Assembly: GCF_017163935.1 (NCBI RefSeq)
Contig: NZ_JABVZR010000001.1
Location: 2,914,001-2,978,000 of the forward strand
Direction: 5' to 3'
DNA length: 64,000 nucleotides
DNA from: Novosphingobium terrae
Lineage (GTDB): Bacteria > Pseudomonadota > Alphaproteobacteria > Sphingomonadales > Sphingomonadaceae
Below are positions 52,326-60,460 of the stretch, one piece after another. A program made the position numbers and the translations under genes. How positions within the stretch are numbered: position 1 is the first letter of the stretch; the number at the start of each line of letters is the position of its first letter. A model generated the notes under the pieces. It ran no database searches, was not told the DNA's origin, and saw only the letters and a program-made list of their open reading frames with translations.

Positions 52326-53474
52326 TCAATGGGCGTGATCGGTGCAGCCCTTCGCGTCGATCCGGCAGGAGGCTTCGGTCCAGGCGCGAGCCTGCTCCGA
52401 CAGCGTCACGCCCAGACCCGGACGCTGCGACAGCATCATCAACCCGTTCTCCAGAATCTGGCGCTCGTTGAACAGCGGGTCCAGCCAATCGAAATGCTCG
52501 ACCCATGCGTTGTGCGGGTAGGCAGCGGAGACATGCACATGGATTTCCATGGCGAAATGCGGCGCCATCATCAGCCCGGCCTGCTCCGCGCGGGCAGTGA
52601 CGCGCTGGAACTGGGTGATGCCGCCCACGCGCGCGGCGTCGGGCTGGATAAAGTCCACCGCGCGGGCATCGATCATCGCGAAATGCTCGGGTGCGGAGAC
52701 CAGCATCTCGCCCGAGGCGATGGGCGTGTCGATGGCGGCGGCCAGCGCGGCATGGCCCTCGATATCATAGGCGTCGAGCGGCTCCTCGATCCAGACGAGA
52801 CCGTATTGCTCCATGGCGCGGCTCATGCGCAGGGCGGTGGGGCGGTCCCACTGCTGGTTCGCGTCGACCATCAGCGCCACGCGGCCATTGATCTGCTTGG
52901 CCACCGCATCCAGACGCGTCAGATCGACCTTCGAGTCAGGATGGCCGACCTTGATCTTGATGCCGCCGATGCCGCTCTCGATGCTCTTTTCGACATTCTC
53001 CAGCACCTCTTCCAGCGGCGAGGACAGGAACCCGCCGGAGGTGTTGTAGCTGGGCACACCATCGCGCCATGCGCCGAGCAGGCGGCCCAAAGGCAGACCG
53101 GCGCGCTTGGCCTTCAGATCCCACAGGGCGATATCGATGGCGGCAATCGCCTGCGTCGAAAGCCCCGAGCGGCCCACCGAGGCCCCTGCCCAGACCAGCT
53201 TGTTCCAGATGCGGCCAATGTCGGCGGGGTTCTCGCCGATGATGCTGTCAGCCACTTCGCGCGCATGGGCATACATGCCGGGGCCGCCCGCGCGCTTGGA
53301 ATAGGAGAAGCCAAGGCCGGTATGCCCTTCTTCCGTCTCGATCTCGGCGAAGAGCATGGCCACGCGGGTCAGCGGCTTCTGGCGCCCGGTGAAGACCTTG
53401 GCATCGGAAATCGGCGTGGCCAGCGGCACCCACGCAAGGCTCAGCGTGATGGCGGCGATACGGTCGTTGGGCAT
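52326..53474 (-). CDS. Galactarate/L-talarate dehydratase (enolase superfamily)
   Basis: This 382-residue enzyme has the GalrD/TalrD residues Lys173 and Lys175 (IKIKVG), Asp204 and Asn206 (VDANQQWD), Glu230, Glu256 (ASGEM) and His306 (APHFAMEIH). These equal the Salmonella TalrD set (as I recall K195, K197, D226, N228, E252, E278, H328) at a constant offset of 22. It dehydrates m-galactarate or L-talarate to 5-keto-4-deoxyglucarate. The ATG at 53474 has AGAGAGGAC before it. It is divergent from the glucarate-dehydratase-type gene. Confidence 0.92.
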   Translation of the reverse strand: MPNDRIAAITLSLAWVPLATPISDAKVFTGRQKPLTRVAMLFAEIETEEGHTGLGFSYSKRAGGPGMYAHAREVADSIIGENPADIGRIWNKLVWAGASVGRSGLSTQAIAAIDIALWDLKAKRAGLPLGRLLGAWRDGVPSYNTSGGFLSSPLEEVLENVEKSIESGIGGIKIKVGHPDSKVDLTRLDAVAKQINGRVALMVDANQQWDRPTALRMSRAMEQYGLVWIEEPLDAYDIEGHAALAAAIDTPIASGEMLVSAPEHFAMIDARAVDFIQPDAARVGGITQFQRVTARAEQAGLMMAPHFAMEIHVHVSAAYPHNAWVEHFDWLDPLFNERQILENGLMMLSQRPGLGVTLSEQARAWTEASCRIDAKGCTDHAH

Positions 53475-53635
53475 GGGGTCCTCTCTGTCTGTTGCCTGCA
53501 CCATCGCGGGGGTAGCGCGAAGGATCAACGCTCAAGGCGGCATCGCTCGATAGTGGATGGGCATTGGTCTTGATGCGCGGTGCGCGCCATGTCCTGTTTC
53601 AAAGACGTCATGAGAAAAGTTGTGGGAGAGAGTTT

Positions 53636-54907
53636 GTGACCACCATCACCGGCGTGCGCGTAACGCCCATCGCCTTTCGCGATCCGCCGCTGCTCAATGC
53701 GGCGGGGATCCATGAACCCTATGCCCTGCGCTCGATCATCGAGGTGGAGGTGGGCGATCTGCTGGGCCTAGGCGAGAGCTATGGCGATGCCCCGGTGCTG
53801 GCCGCGCTGACCGCCATCGCCCCGGCGCTGGTGGGGCTGGAGATCCATGATCTCAACGGGCTGGAGCGCGTCATCAAGGAAGAGCTGGCCAAGCTGCCCG
53901 CCGCCAAGGCTGGCGCCGAACTGGCGCCGGGATCGCAACCCTCGCGCCTACTGGCCAATTGCTTTTCGGCTTTCGAGGTCGCCCTGCTGGACCTGCAGGC
54001 CAAGGCGGCGGGCCTGCCTTTGCACGCCCTGCTGGGCGGCGCGGTGCGGCGCGAGGTGCCCTTCAGCGCCTATCTCTTCTTCAAATACGAACGCCACATC
54101 GAGCCCGAGGAAGCCCCGGACGAATGGGGCGAGGCCATCACCCCCGACCAGATCGTCGCGCAGGCCAAGCGCATGATCGACCTATATGGCTTCGGCTCGA
54201 TCAAGCTGAAGGCGGGCACATTGCCGCCCGAGGTCGAAATCGCCAGCATCGAGGCCCTGTCGCAGGCCTTCCCCGGCGTACCGCTGCGCATCGACCCCAA
54301 TGGCGCCTGGTCGATGCAGACCGCGCTGGATGCCGCCGAAAAGCTGGGCCCGCTCATCGAATATTACGAAGACCCCGTGGCGGGTCTGGACGGCATGGCG
54401 CAGCTGCATCGCGACACTGGCCTGCCGCTGGCGACAAATATGGTGGTCATCAGCTTCGACGGCTTCCGGGAGAGCATCAAGCGCAATTCGGTGCAGATCG
54501 TCCTGTCGGACCATCACTATTGGGGCGGGTTGCGCGCCACGCAGCATCTGGCGACGATGTGCAACACCTTCAATCTGGGCCTGTCGATGCACTCCAACTC
54601 GCATCTAGGGATCAGCCTGATGGCGATGGCTCATCTGGCCGCCACCACGCCGAACCTCTCCTACGCCTGCGACACGCATTACCCGTGGGTGGAGGATGCC
54701 GATGAGGTCGTGACGGGCGGCAAGGTGCCGATCAGCGGCGGCTGCGTCCGTCTGGGCGATGAGCCCGGCCTTGGCGTCACGCTCGACCGCGAGCGCCTCG
54801 CCCGCGCCCATGCCACCTTCAACCGTATCTCCATCCGCACCCGCGACGATCTGGGCCAGATGCGCAAATATGACCCCAACTTTTCCGGCCAACAGCCCAG
54901 ATATTGA
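53636..54907 (+). CDS. Glucarate dehydratase-family protein (GudD-type enolase)
   Basis: This 423-residue enolase-superfamily protein starts at GTG preceded by GGGAGAG. It keeps the GudD catalytic set: Lys190 and Lys192 (IKLKAG), Asp220 and Asn222 (IDPNGAWS), Asn268 (ATNMV), Asp292 and His319 (MHSNSH). The N-terminal half differs from the classic GudD at 57451, so it may prefer glucarate, idarate or another hexarate. It is divergent from galactarate dehydratase (161 bp between starts), where a shared promoter region is expected. Confidence 0.88.
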   Translation: MTTITGVRVTPIAFRDPPLLNAAGIHEPYALRSIIEVEVGDLLGLGESYGDAPVLAALTAIAPALVGLEIHDLNGLERVIKEELAKLPAAKAGAELAPGSQPSRLLANCFSAFEVALLDLQAKAAGLPLHALLGGAVRREVPFSAYLFFKYERHIEPEEAPDEWGEAITPDQIVAQAKRMIDLYGFGSIKLKAGTLPPEVEIASIEALSQAFPGVPLRIDPNGAWSMQTALDAAEKLGPLIEYYEDPVAGLDGMAQLHRDTGLPLATNMVVISFDGFRESIKRNSVQIVLSDHHYWGGLRATQHLATMCNTFNLGLSMHSNSHLGISLMAMAHLAATTPNLSYACDTHYPWVEDADEVVTGGKVPISGGCVRLGDEPGLGVTLDRERLARAHATFNRISIRTRDDLGQMRKYDPNFSGQQPRY

Positions 54908-55007
54908 GACCTATGCCCCTTCCCCATACCCGAAATGCCGCCAGAAGACTTGTATCCTGCCCTCACCTGAACGATGGTAACCGCATAAGGGTGAGGAAGG
55001 GGCCGCC

Positions 55008-55895
55008 GTGTTTGAACTGATCCAGCTGCGCTGCTTTGTGGCAGTGGCGGAAGAATTGCATTTCGGGCGCGCCTCGCAGCGGCTCAACATGACCCAGCCG
55101 CCGCTCTCGCGCCATATTCAGGTGCTCGAACGCATCATGAAGGTGGAGCTGTTCCACCGCTCCAGCCGCTCGGTCAAGCTGACGGCGGCGGGCATGGCCT
55201 TCCTGCCCGAAGCGCGCCGCGTGGTTCATCTGGCCGACAGCGCCATCGCCACCGCCCGCGCCGCCGCAGAGGGCAAGCAGGGGCTGGTCAGCCTGGGCTT
55301 CACCGCTGCCTCGGGCTACAGCTTTCTGCCGCGCTTTATCGCCAATGCGCAGCAGGCCGCGCCCGATGTGCGCTTCGTTCTGAAGGAAATGGTCTCGGGC
55401 GAGCAGCTCGACAGCTTGCTGGCCGGGCGCATCGATCTGGGTTTCCTGCGCCCGCCCGTGCGCCACCCCGATCTGCAATCGCTGCCGGTGTTGCGTGAGC
55501 GCTTCATCGTCTGCTCCCCCGCCAGCGTGCCCGAGGCCGATCGCCCCCGCCGCCTGTCCGATTTCGATAATCTGCCCTTCATCATGTATGCGCCGGACAA
55601 GGCGCGCTATTTCCATGATCTGCTGGTCGGCCTGTTCACCGGCGCAAGGGCCGAGCCGCGCCATGTGCAATATCTGGCGCAGATCCACACGATCCTGATG
55701 CTGGTGGGCGCGGGGCATGGCTATGCGCTGGTGCCCGAAAGTTCGCGCCGGTTGCATCCCGACGGCGTGGTCTTCTCCGAAATGGAGGAGTCCGAGCCGG
55801 TGGTGGAACTCCACGCCGCATGGACCCGCGATGCCGACAATCCCGCCCTGCTGGCGCTGGCGCCCAAGCTGGAGGAGCTTTGCGCGCTGGATTGA
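55008..55895 (+). CDS. LysR family transcriptional regulator
   Basis: This 295-residue protein has the LysR helix-turn-helix in AEELHFGRASQRLNMTQPPL and an effector-binding C-terminal domain. It starts at GTG. It lies in the middle of the aldarate locus, 100 bp after the GudD-type gene, so it probably senses an aldarate or intermediate and controls the divergent dehydratase genes. The DNA target cannot be fixed from sequence. Confidence 0.93.
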   Translation: MFELIQLRCFVAVAEELHFGRASQRLNMTQPPLSRHIQVLERIMKVELFHRSSRSVKLTAAGMAFLPEARRVVHLADSAIATARAAAEGKQGLVSLGFTAASGYSFLPRFIANAQQAAPDVRFVLKEMVSGEQLDSLLAGRIDLGFLRPPVRHPDLQSLPVLRERFIVCSPASVPEADRPRRLSDFDNLPFIMYAPDKARYFHDLLVGLFTGARAEPRHVQYLAQIHTILMLVGAGHGYALVPESSRRLHPDGVVFSEMEESEPVVELHAAWTRDADNPALLALAPKLEELCALD

Positions 55896-55997
55896 ACCCG
55901 GATCGATAGCGCAGCCGCATCGCTTCATGCCCAGTCGCGATTGTTGACACGCGCCGCGCCGACCTAAGGTCTCCCCAATCAAAACAGGAGAGGACTG

Positions 55998-57134
55998 ATG
56001 GATCGACGCGACTTTCTGGCCGGTATCGGCGCGGGAGCAGCCGCCGGCAGCGCGGTGAGTGCGGGCCTGCCCGCCTATGCCGCCACCGCCGCCAAGCATA
56101 CTGCGGCGGGCAAGAATGGGGGCGCCCGCCCCAAGCTGCTGATGAAGCTCGGTTGCCAGAGCAGCCCCTCCACCGACGAGCATTTCGCCTTCCTCGCCCG
56201 CTATGGCGTCACCCATATCGCGGCGGAGGGAGAACGCTCGCAAGGGCGCCTCTACTCCACCGCCGATGAGGTGAAAGCGGTGCGCGAGATGGCCGAAAAG
56301 CACAAGCTGACGCTGGCCATTTTCCACCCGCTGCTTCTGCCCTCCAGCCATATCGACAAGGAAGCGCACGGCGGCATCATGCTGGCCAGCAGCCCCGAGC
56401 GCGAGCGCGAAGTCGAAGCCTTCCAGAACCAGATCCGCGCCTGCGCGGCGGCGGGCGTGCCCTGCATCAAATACAACATGAGCCTGCTGGGCGTGCTGCG
56501 CACCGGCTTCGAGCATGGCCGCGGCGACGCCATGTTCGGCCATTGGGACGCCGCCAGCGCCCAGCCGCCCACGCCCCTCACCCGCGCCGGGCCCGTCAGC
56601 GAGGACGCCTTCTGGGAACGGATCACCTGGTTCCTCGACCATGTCGTGCCCGTCGCCAATGAGTACAAGGTGCGCATCGCCTGCCACCCGCAAGACCCCG
56701 GCACCCCGCCCGAGGGCTATCAGGGCATCCACCGCGTGCTGGGTACAGTCGACGGCCTGAAGCGCTTCATCACCATCCGCGAGAGCGCCTACCACGGCCT
56801 GAACTTCTGCCAGGGCACCGTCAGCGAAAACCTGCCCCGCCCCGCCGAGCAGATCTTCGATGTCATCCGCTATTTCGGCAGCCGCAAGAAGATCTTCAAC
56901 GTCCACTTCCGCAACATCGTGGGCGGTCGGGGCCACTTCCGTGAGGCCTTCCCGGACGAGGGCGACATCGACATGTACAAGGTCCTGCTGACCTACGCCG
57001 AGGTCGGCTACGACGGGATGCTGATGCCCGACCACGTGCCCGAAGTCCCCGGCCACCCCGAGGCCGCTCTGCAAAGCTTCGCCTTCGCCTATGGCCATAT
57101 TCGCGGGCTGATGCAGGCAGCGCAGCACGCGTAA
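55998..57134 (+). CDS. Tat-signalled mannonate dehydratase-like (UxuA family) protein
   Basis: This 378-residue protein begins MDRRDFLAGIGAGAAAG, a twin-arginine export signal, followed by a TIM-barrel UxuA domain. CHPQDPG, GLNFCQGTVSE, FNVHFRNI and MPDHVP are characteristic UxuA motifs. UxuA normally dehydrates D-mannonate in the cytoplasm, so a Tat-exported relative is unusual. It may act on a mannonate-like or other sugar acid in the periplasm, or be a substrate-binding relative. AGGAGAGG precedes the ATG. Confidence 0.85.
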   Translation: MDRRDFLAGIGAGAAAGSAVSAGLPAYAATAAKHTAAGKNGGARPKLLMKLGCQSSPSTDEHFAFLARYGVTHIAAEGERSQGRLYSTADEVKAVREMAEKHKLTLAIFHPLLLPSSHIDKEAHGGIMLASSPEREREVEAFQNQIRACAAAGVPCIKYNMSLLGVLRTGFEHGRGDAMFGHWDAASAQPPTPLTRAGPVSEDAFWERITWFLDHVVPVANEYKVRIACHPQDPGTPPEGYQGIHRVLGTVDGLKRFITIRESAYHGLNFCQGTVSENLPRPAEQIFDVIRYFGSRKKIFNVHFRNIVGGRGHFREAFPDEGDIDMYKVLLTYAEVGYDGMLMPDHVPEVPGHPEAALQSFAFAYGHIRGLMQAAQHA

Positions 57135-57139
57135 AAAGA

Positions 57140-57170
57140 CGGGCTGGAGGCCGGGGAGGCTTCCAGCCCG
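57140..57170 (+). terminator. Terminator after the UxuA-like gene
   Basis: CGGGCTGGA (57140-57148) pairs with TCCAGCCCG (57162-57170). It is preceded by AAAAA and lies 5 bp after the stop. Confidence 0.75.
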
Positions 57171-57204
57171 AAGGCAGGGTCTGGTTAAGGGAGAAAAGGA
57201 AGAT

Positions 57205-57430
57205 GCGAGGGGGTTACCCCCTCGCGCTCCCATGACGTCTCCCGACGAGAGGGTGGTGGCGCCCGATCCTTGCGCCTTGCCTCTCCACCTGCGCCACTAA
57301 AAGCGCCGCAGGCTCTCAATCCGTCAGCATTGAGCAGGGAATACTGCCTGCGGCGCTGCAACATTGCTCCAAGGCCGAACCCTGTACGCAACGTAGACAT
57401 TAAAGGGAGCGCGAGGGTTATGACCCTCGC
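57205..57430 (-). repeat. Full-length dispersed intergenic element with terminal hairpins (copy C, reverse of copy A)
   Basis: The left hairpin arms are GCGAGGGGGT (57205-57214) and ACCCCCTCGC (57216-57225), followed by GCTCCCATGACGTCTCCCGA. The middle carries AAAAGCGCCGCAGGC (57299-57313) and, at 57346-57382, GCCTGCGGCGC, then ACATTGCTCC and GGCCGAACC. The right hairpin arms are GCGAGGGT (57411-57418) and ACCCTCGC (57423-57430). The whole reads as the reverse complement of copy A. It lies between the UxuA-like gene and a converging glucarate dehydratase gene. Confidence 0.85.
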
Positions 57431-57450
57431 ATTTCCTCTTCTTAAAACCT

Positions 57451-58779
57451 TCAACGCACCAAAGCGGGCTTCTTGTTATCGAAGGTCCACCCCGGGATCA
57501 GATATTGCATCGCCGCAGCATCGTCGCGCGCCCCAAGACCGTGGCGCTGATACAGCTCATGCGCGGCTTCCAGCTTGTCCTCATCGATCGTCAGGCCGAG
57601 ACCCGGCTTCGCAGACAGATCGACATGGCCGTCGATGATGCAGGGCGGCTCCTTGGTCAAAGCCGCGCCGTCCTGCCAGATCCAGTGCGTATCGATGGCC
57701 GTCACCTTGCTGGGTGCTGCCGCCGCGCAATGGGTGAACATCGCCAGCGAAATGTCGAAGTGATTGTTCGAATGGCTGCCCCATGTCAGGCCGAAGGCAT
57801 CGCAGAGATGGGCGACGCGCACCGCGCCTTCCATCGTCCAGAAATGCGGGTCAGCCAGCGGGATGTCCACCGACTGGAGGGACAGCGAATGCGCCATCTG
57901 CCGCCAGTCGGTGGCGATCATGTTGGTCGCCGTGGGCAGACCGGTGGCGCGGCGGAACTCGGCCATCACCTCGCGGCCCGAGAAGCCGTTCTCCGCACCG
58001 CAGGGGTCTTCGGCATAGGCCAGCACATCGCCCAGCGGCTTCATCAGCCGCACGGCCTCGGCCAGCGACCATGCGCCATTGGGGTCAAGCGTGATGCGTG
58101 CCTCGGGGAAGGCCTCCTTCAGGGCGCGGACCGCCAGCACTTCCTCGTCGCCGGGCAGAGCGCCGCCCTTCAGCTTGAAATCGCGGAAGCCATAACGCGC
58201 CTGAGCCGCCCTGGCCAAAGCCACCACGCCCTCCGGCGTCACGGCCTCGCGGTTGCGCAGGCGGTCCCACGCATCGGCGCTGTCGCTTTCATCGCGATAG
58301 GCCAGATCGGTCTTCTTGGGGTCCGCGATGTAGAACAGATAGCCCAGCATCTCGACGCGGTCGCGATGGCGCCCGGTGCCCAGCAGATCAGCCACCGCCA
58401 CGCCCACATGCTGGCCCAGCAGGTCGAGCATCGCGGCTTCAATCGCCGTTTGCGCGTGGATCGTGGTGCGCAGGTCGAAGGTCTGCAGGCCCCGCCCGCC
58501 CGCATCGCGGCTGGCGAAGGCCTTGCCCACCTTCGCCACCACGCTGGCATGGTTGCCCAGAGGCTTGCCCACCACCAGCGGGCGCGCGTCTTCCAGCGTC
58601 TGGCGGATCGCCTCGCCGCCGGGGACCTCGCCAAGGCCGGTGCGCCCGTCGCTGTCGGTCAGGATCACGATGTTGCGCGTGAAGAAAGGCCCGTGAGCCC
58701 CCGACAAATTGAGCAACATCGAATCCTGCCCCGCCACGGGCACGACACGCATGGCGGCAACAACAGGCGCCATACCCAT
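57451..58779 (-). CDS. gudD: Glucarate dehydratase
   Basis: This 442-residue enzyme dehydrates D-glucarate to 5-keto-4-deoxyglucarate. Residues match E. coli GudD (offset about 3): Lys202 and Lys204 in FKLKGG, Asp232 and Asn234 in LDPNGAWS, Asn286 in ATNMI, Asp310 in ADPHFW and His336 in GSHSNNHFD. The sequence and length are classic GudD. Its start overlaps the kdgD stop, so the pair is co-expressed in the order kdgD then gudD. Why two GudD-type enzymes exist here is open. Confidence 0.96.
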   Translation of the reverse strand: MGMAPVVAAMRVVPVAGQDSMLLNLSGAHGPFFTRNIVILTDSDGRTGLGEVPGGEAIRQTLEDARPLVVGKPLGNHASVVAKVGKAFASRDAGGRGLQTFDLRTTIHAQTAIEAAMLDLLGQHVGVAVADLLGTGRHRDRVEMLGYLFYIADPKKTDLAYRDESDSADAWDRLRNREAVTPEGVVALARAAQARYGFRDFKLKGGALPGDEEVLAVRALKEAFPEARITLDPNGAWSLAEAVRLMKPLGDVLAYAEDPCGAENGFSGREVMAEFRRATGLPTATNMIATDWRQMAHSLSLQSVDIPLADPHFWTMEGAVRVAHLCDAFGLTWGSHSNNHFDISLAMFTHCAAAAPSKVTAIDTHWIWQDGAALTKEPPCIIDGHVDLSAKPGLGLTIDEDKLEAAHELYQRHGLGARDDAAAMQYLIPGWTFDNKKPALVR

Positions 58780-59711
58780 CAGACCGAAGCCCGCGCCTTG
58801 GAGACCAGCTCGGCCAGCTGGTCCATTTCCTCGGGCAGCAGCGGCGTCAGGGGCGGACGCAGGGGCCCTGCGGGGCGGCCCACCACATCCATGCCCGCCT
58901 TCACGATGGAAACGGCATAGCCACGGCCCTTGTCGCGCAGGGCGATGTAGGGCAGCACAAAGTTGCGCAGCATATCATGCACCAGAGCGTGATCACGGGC
59001 GCGCACCGCCTTGTAGAACTTCACCGCCCATTCCGGCATGAAGTTGTAGATGGCCGAGGAATAGGTCGTCACGCCCATCTCAAGATAGGGCAGAGCGAAG
59101 GTTTCCGCCGTGGGCAACCCGCCCACATAGGTCAGGCGGTCGCCCAGCTTGTTGTAGATCCGCATCATCAATTCCACATCACCGACGCCATCCTTGTAGC
59201 CGATGAGGTTGGGATTGCGATCGCAAAGACCCGCCAGCGTATCCTCATTCACAATGGCGGTGCCACGGTTGTAGACGATCACGCCAAGATTGGTGGCCTT
59301 GCAGATGGATTCGATATGCGCGGCCAGACCTTCCTGCTTGCCGCCCACCAGATAGGGCGGCAGCAGCAGCAGACCATCGGCGCCGGCCTTTTCGGCGCCG
59401 CGCGCGATCTCCAGAGCGATGGCCGAGCCATAGCCGCAACCGGCGATCACCGGCACTCGGCCAGCGGTTTCCTCAGCTGCGGCGCGCGTCACATCGAGGA
59501 TTTCCTGAGGGCTCAGAGCAAAGATTTCGCCCGTGCCGCCCGCCGCGAACAGCGCCACAACTTCATGTTCGAGCATATAGGCGCAATGCTCGCGATAGGG
59601 AGCTTCCTGAAACTGCAGTTCGGCATCGAAATGCGTGACGGGGAAAGACAACAGCCCCGAACCGATTTTTGCCGCAATCTCGCCCGGACCCATCTTACCT
59701 GCCGAAGTCAT
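58779..59711 (-). CDS. kdgD: 5-dehydro-4-deoxyglucarate dehydratase
   Basis: This 310-residue enzyme of the DapA/NAL family dehydrates and decarboxylates 5-keto-4-deoxyglucarate to 2-oxoglutarate semialdehyde. The Schiff-base lysine is Lys173 in GYKDGVGD, the conserved tyrosine is Tyr147 in IVYNRG, and the family GTGE motif is in [11 protein letters not shown]. The gene is first in a two-gene unit with gudD. The product would be oxidised by the dehydrogenase encoded at 9324-10892. Confidence 0.93.
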   Translation of the reverse strand: MTSAGKMGPGEIAAKIGSGLLSFPVTHFDAELQFQEAPYREHCAYMLEHEVVALFAAGGTGEIFALSPQEILDVTRAAAEETAGRVPVIAGCGYGSAIALEIARGAEKAGADGLLLLPPYLVGGKQEGLAAHIESICKATNLGVIVYNRGTAIVNEDTLAGLCDRNPNLIGYKDGVGDVELMMRIYNKLGDRLTYVGGLPTAETFALPYLEMGVTTYSSAIYNFMPEWAVKFYKAVRARDHALVHDMLRNFVLPYIALRDKGRGYAVSIVKAGMDVVGRPAGPLRPPLTPLLPEEMDQLAELVSKARASV

Positions 59712-59845
59712 CGCTTCATCCCATTCCTGTGCTTGTAATCCTGATCCTGTGACTAACCGGTGGGCCGCGCCCGGTCCAAGTCCGTTCCGGTTTCAAGTCA
59801 TGTCAGTTCAGCATCGCCGGGATGATGCAGGAGTATGGAAGATAG

Positions 59846-59907
59846 ATGCGAGGGGGGAGTCTTTAGCTGGTCGCCTTTTTCAAGAAAAAGGCTCCGGCCC
59901 CTCGCAT
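59846..59907. repeat. Related nested hairpin element upstream of kdgD
   Basis: The outer arms ATGCGAGGGG (59846-59855) and CCCCTCGCAT (59898-59907) share the GCGAGGGG end of the dispersed element. An inner perfect hairpin GCCTTTTTC (59873-59881) and GAAAAAGGC (59884-59892) lies inside. It is in the 342-bp region between kdgD and the secreted protein gene (59712-60053), which otherwise holds no gene and must carry both divergent promoters. Confidence 0.55.
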
Positions 59908-60053
59908 TTACCCTTCCTTCACCAAAGTTCCCTGCCCATCGACGGAATGCCCGAACAACAAGACCAACCGTAACCTGTTTGTCGCAATCGATTTGCACCA
60001 GCCCCCACCCCTTTGATAGGCGCAACAGACTATCTGGACGGGGGACTTCAATC

Positions 60054-60398
60054 GTGAAAATCGCACTTCTGCTGGGCATGGCTCTGGCCACGGTGAGCCT
60101 GCCCTCCATCGCGCTGGCCGACGATCCCAACGATCCGACGATGCGCAGCAGCGCCGCGCGCGCGCGTGACCGGGAGGCCATCCGGCAGCTCAACCTGCGC
60201 GAGGCCGCACGCGTGCGTGAGCGTGATGCACGCTATGCGGAGGGCTGGAACAACAGCCAGAGCTACAGCGCCCCGCGCTATGAGGGTGGCGACAACAGCT
60301 ACGCCCGCAGCCGCGCGCAATATGAGCGCGAACTGGCCGAATGGCGCCATGCCGTCGCCGCCTGCCGCGCCGGGGATTATGATTACTGCGCTCACTAA
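60054..60398 (+). CDS. Small secreted protein of unknown function
   Basis: This 114-residue protein starts at GTG and has a signal peptide ending SIALA. The mature part is Arg-rich and helical, with REAIRQLNLREAARVRERDA and a C-terminal YERELAEWRHAVAACRAGDY segment that I recall from small conserved sphingomonad secreted proteins. Two cysteines near the end may form a disulfide. No function is known. A strong terminator follows. Confidence 0.75.
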   Translation: MKIALLLGMALATVSLPSIALADDPNDPTMRSSAARARDREAIRQLNLREAARVRERDARYAEGWNNSQSYSAPRYEGGDNSYARSRAQYERELAEWRHAVAACRAGDYDYCAH

Positions 60399-60420
60399 AG
60401 CGCCCATGATCTGAAGCATA

Positions 60421-60451
60421 ACGCCCCGGCGCCTGCACGCCGGGGCGTTTT
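60421..60451 (+). terminator. Strong rho-independent terminator
   Basis: ACGCCCCGGCG (60421-60431) pairs with CGCCGGGGCGT (60438-60448) and is followed by TTTT. It serves the small secreted gene and perhaps the converging quinohaemoprotein gene. Confidence 0.9.
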
Positions 60452-60460
60452 CATTGGGGC

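Noticed and set aside
54963..57233. A 756-residue minus-strand frame across the LysR and UxuA-like genes
   Set aside because: It lies antisense to two genes with recognised domains and spans their intergenic region; the composition is low-complexity.
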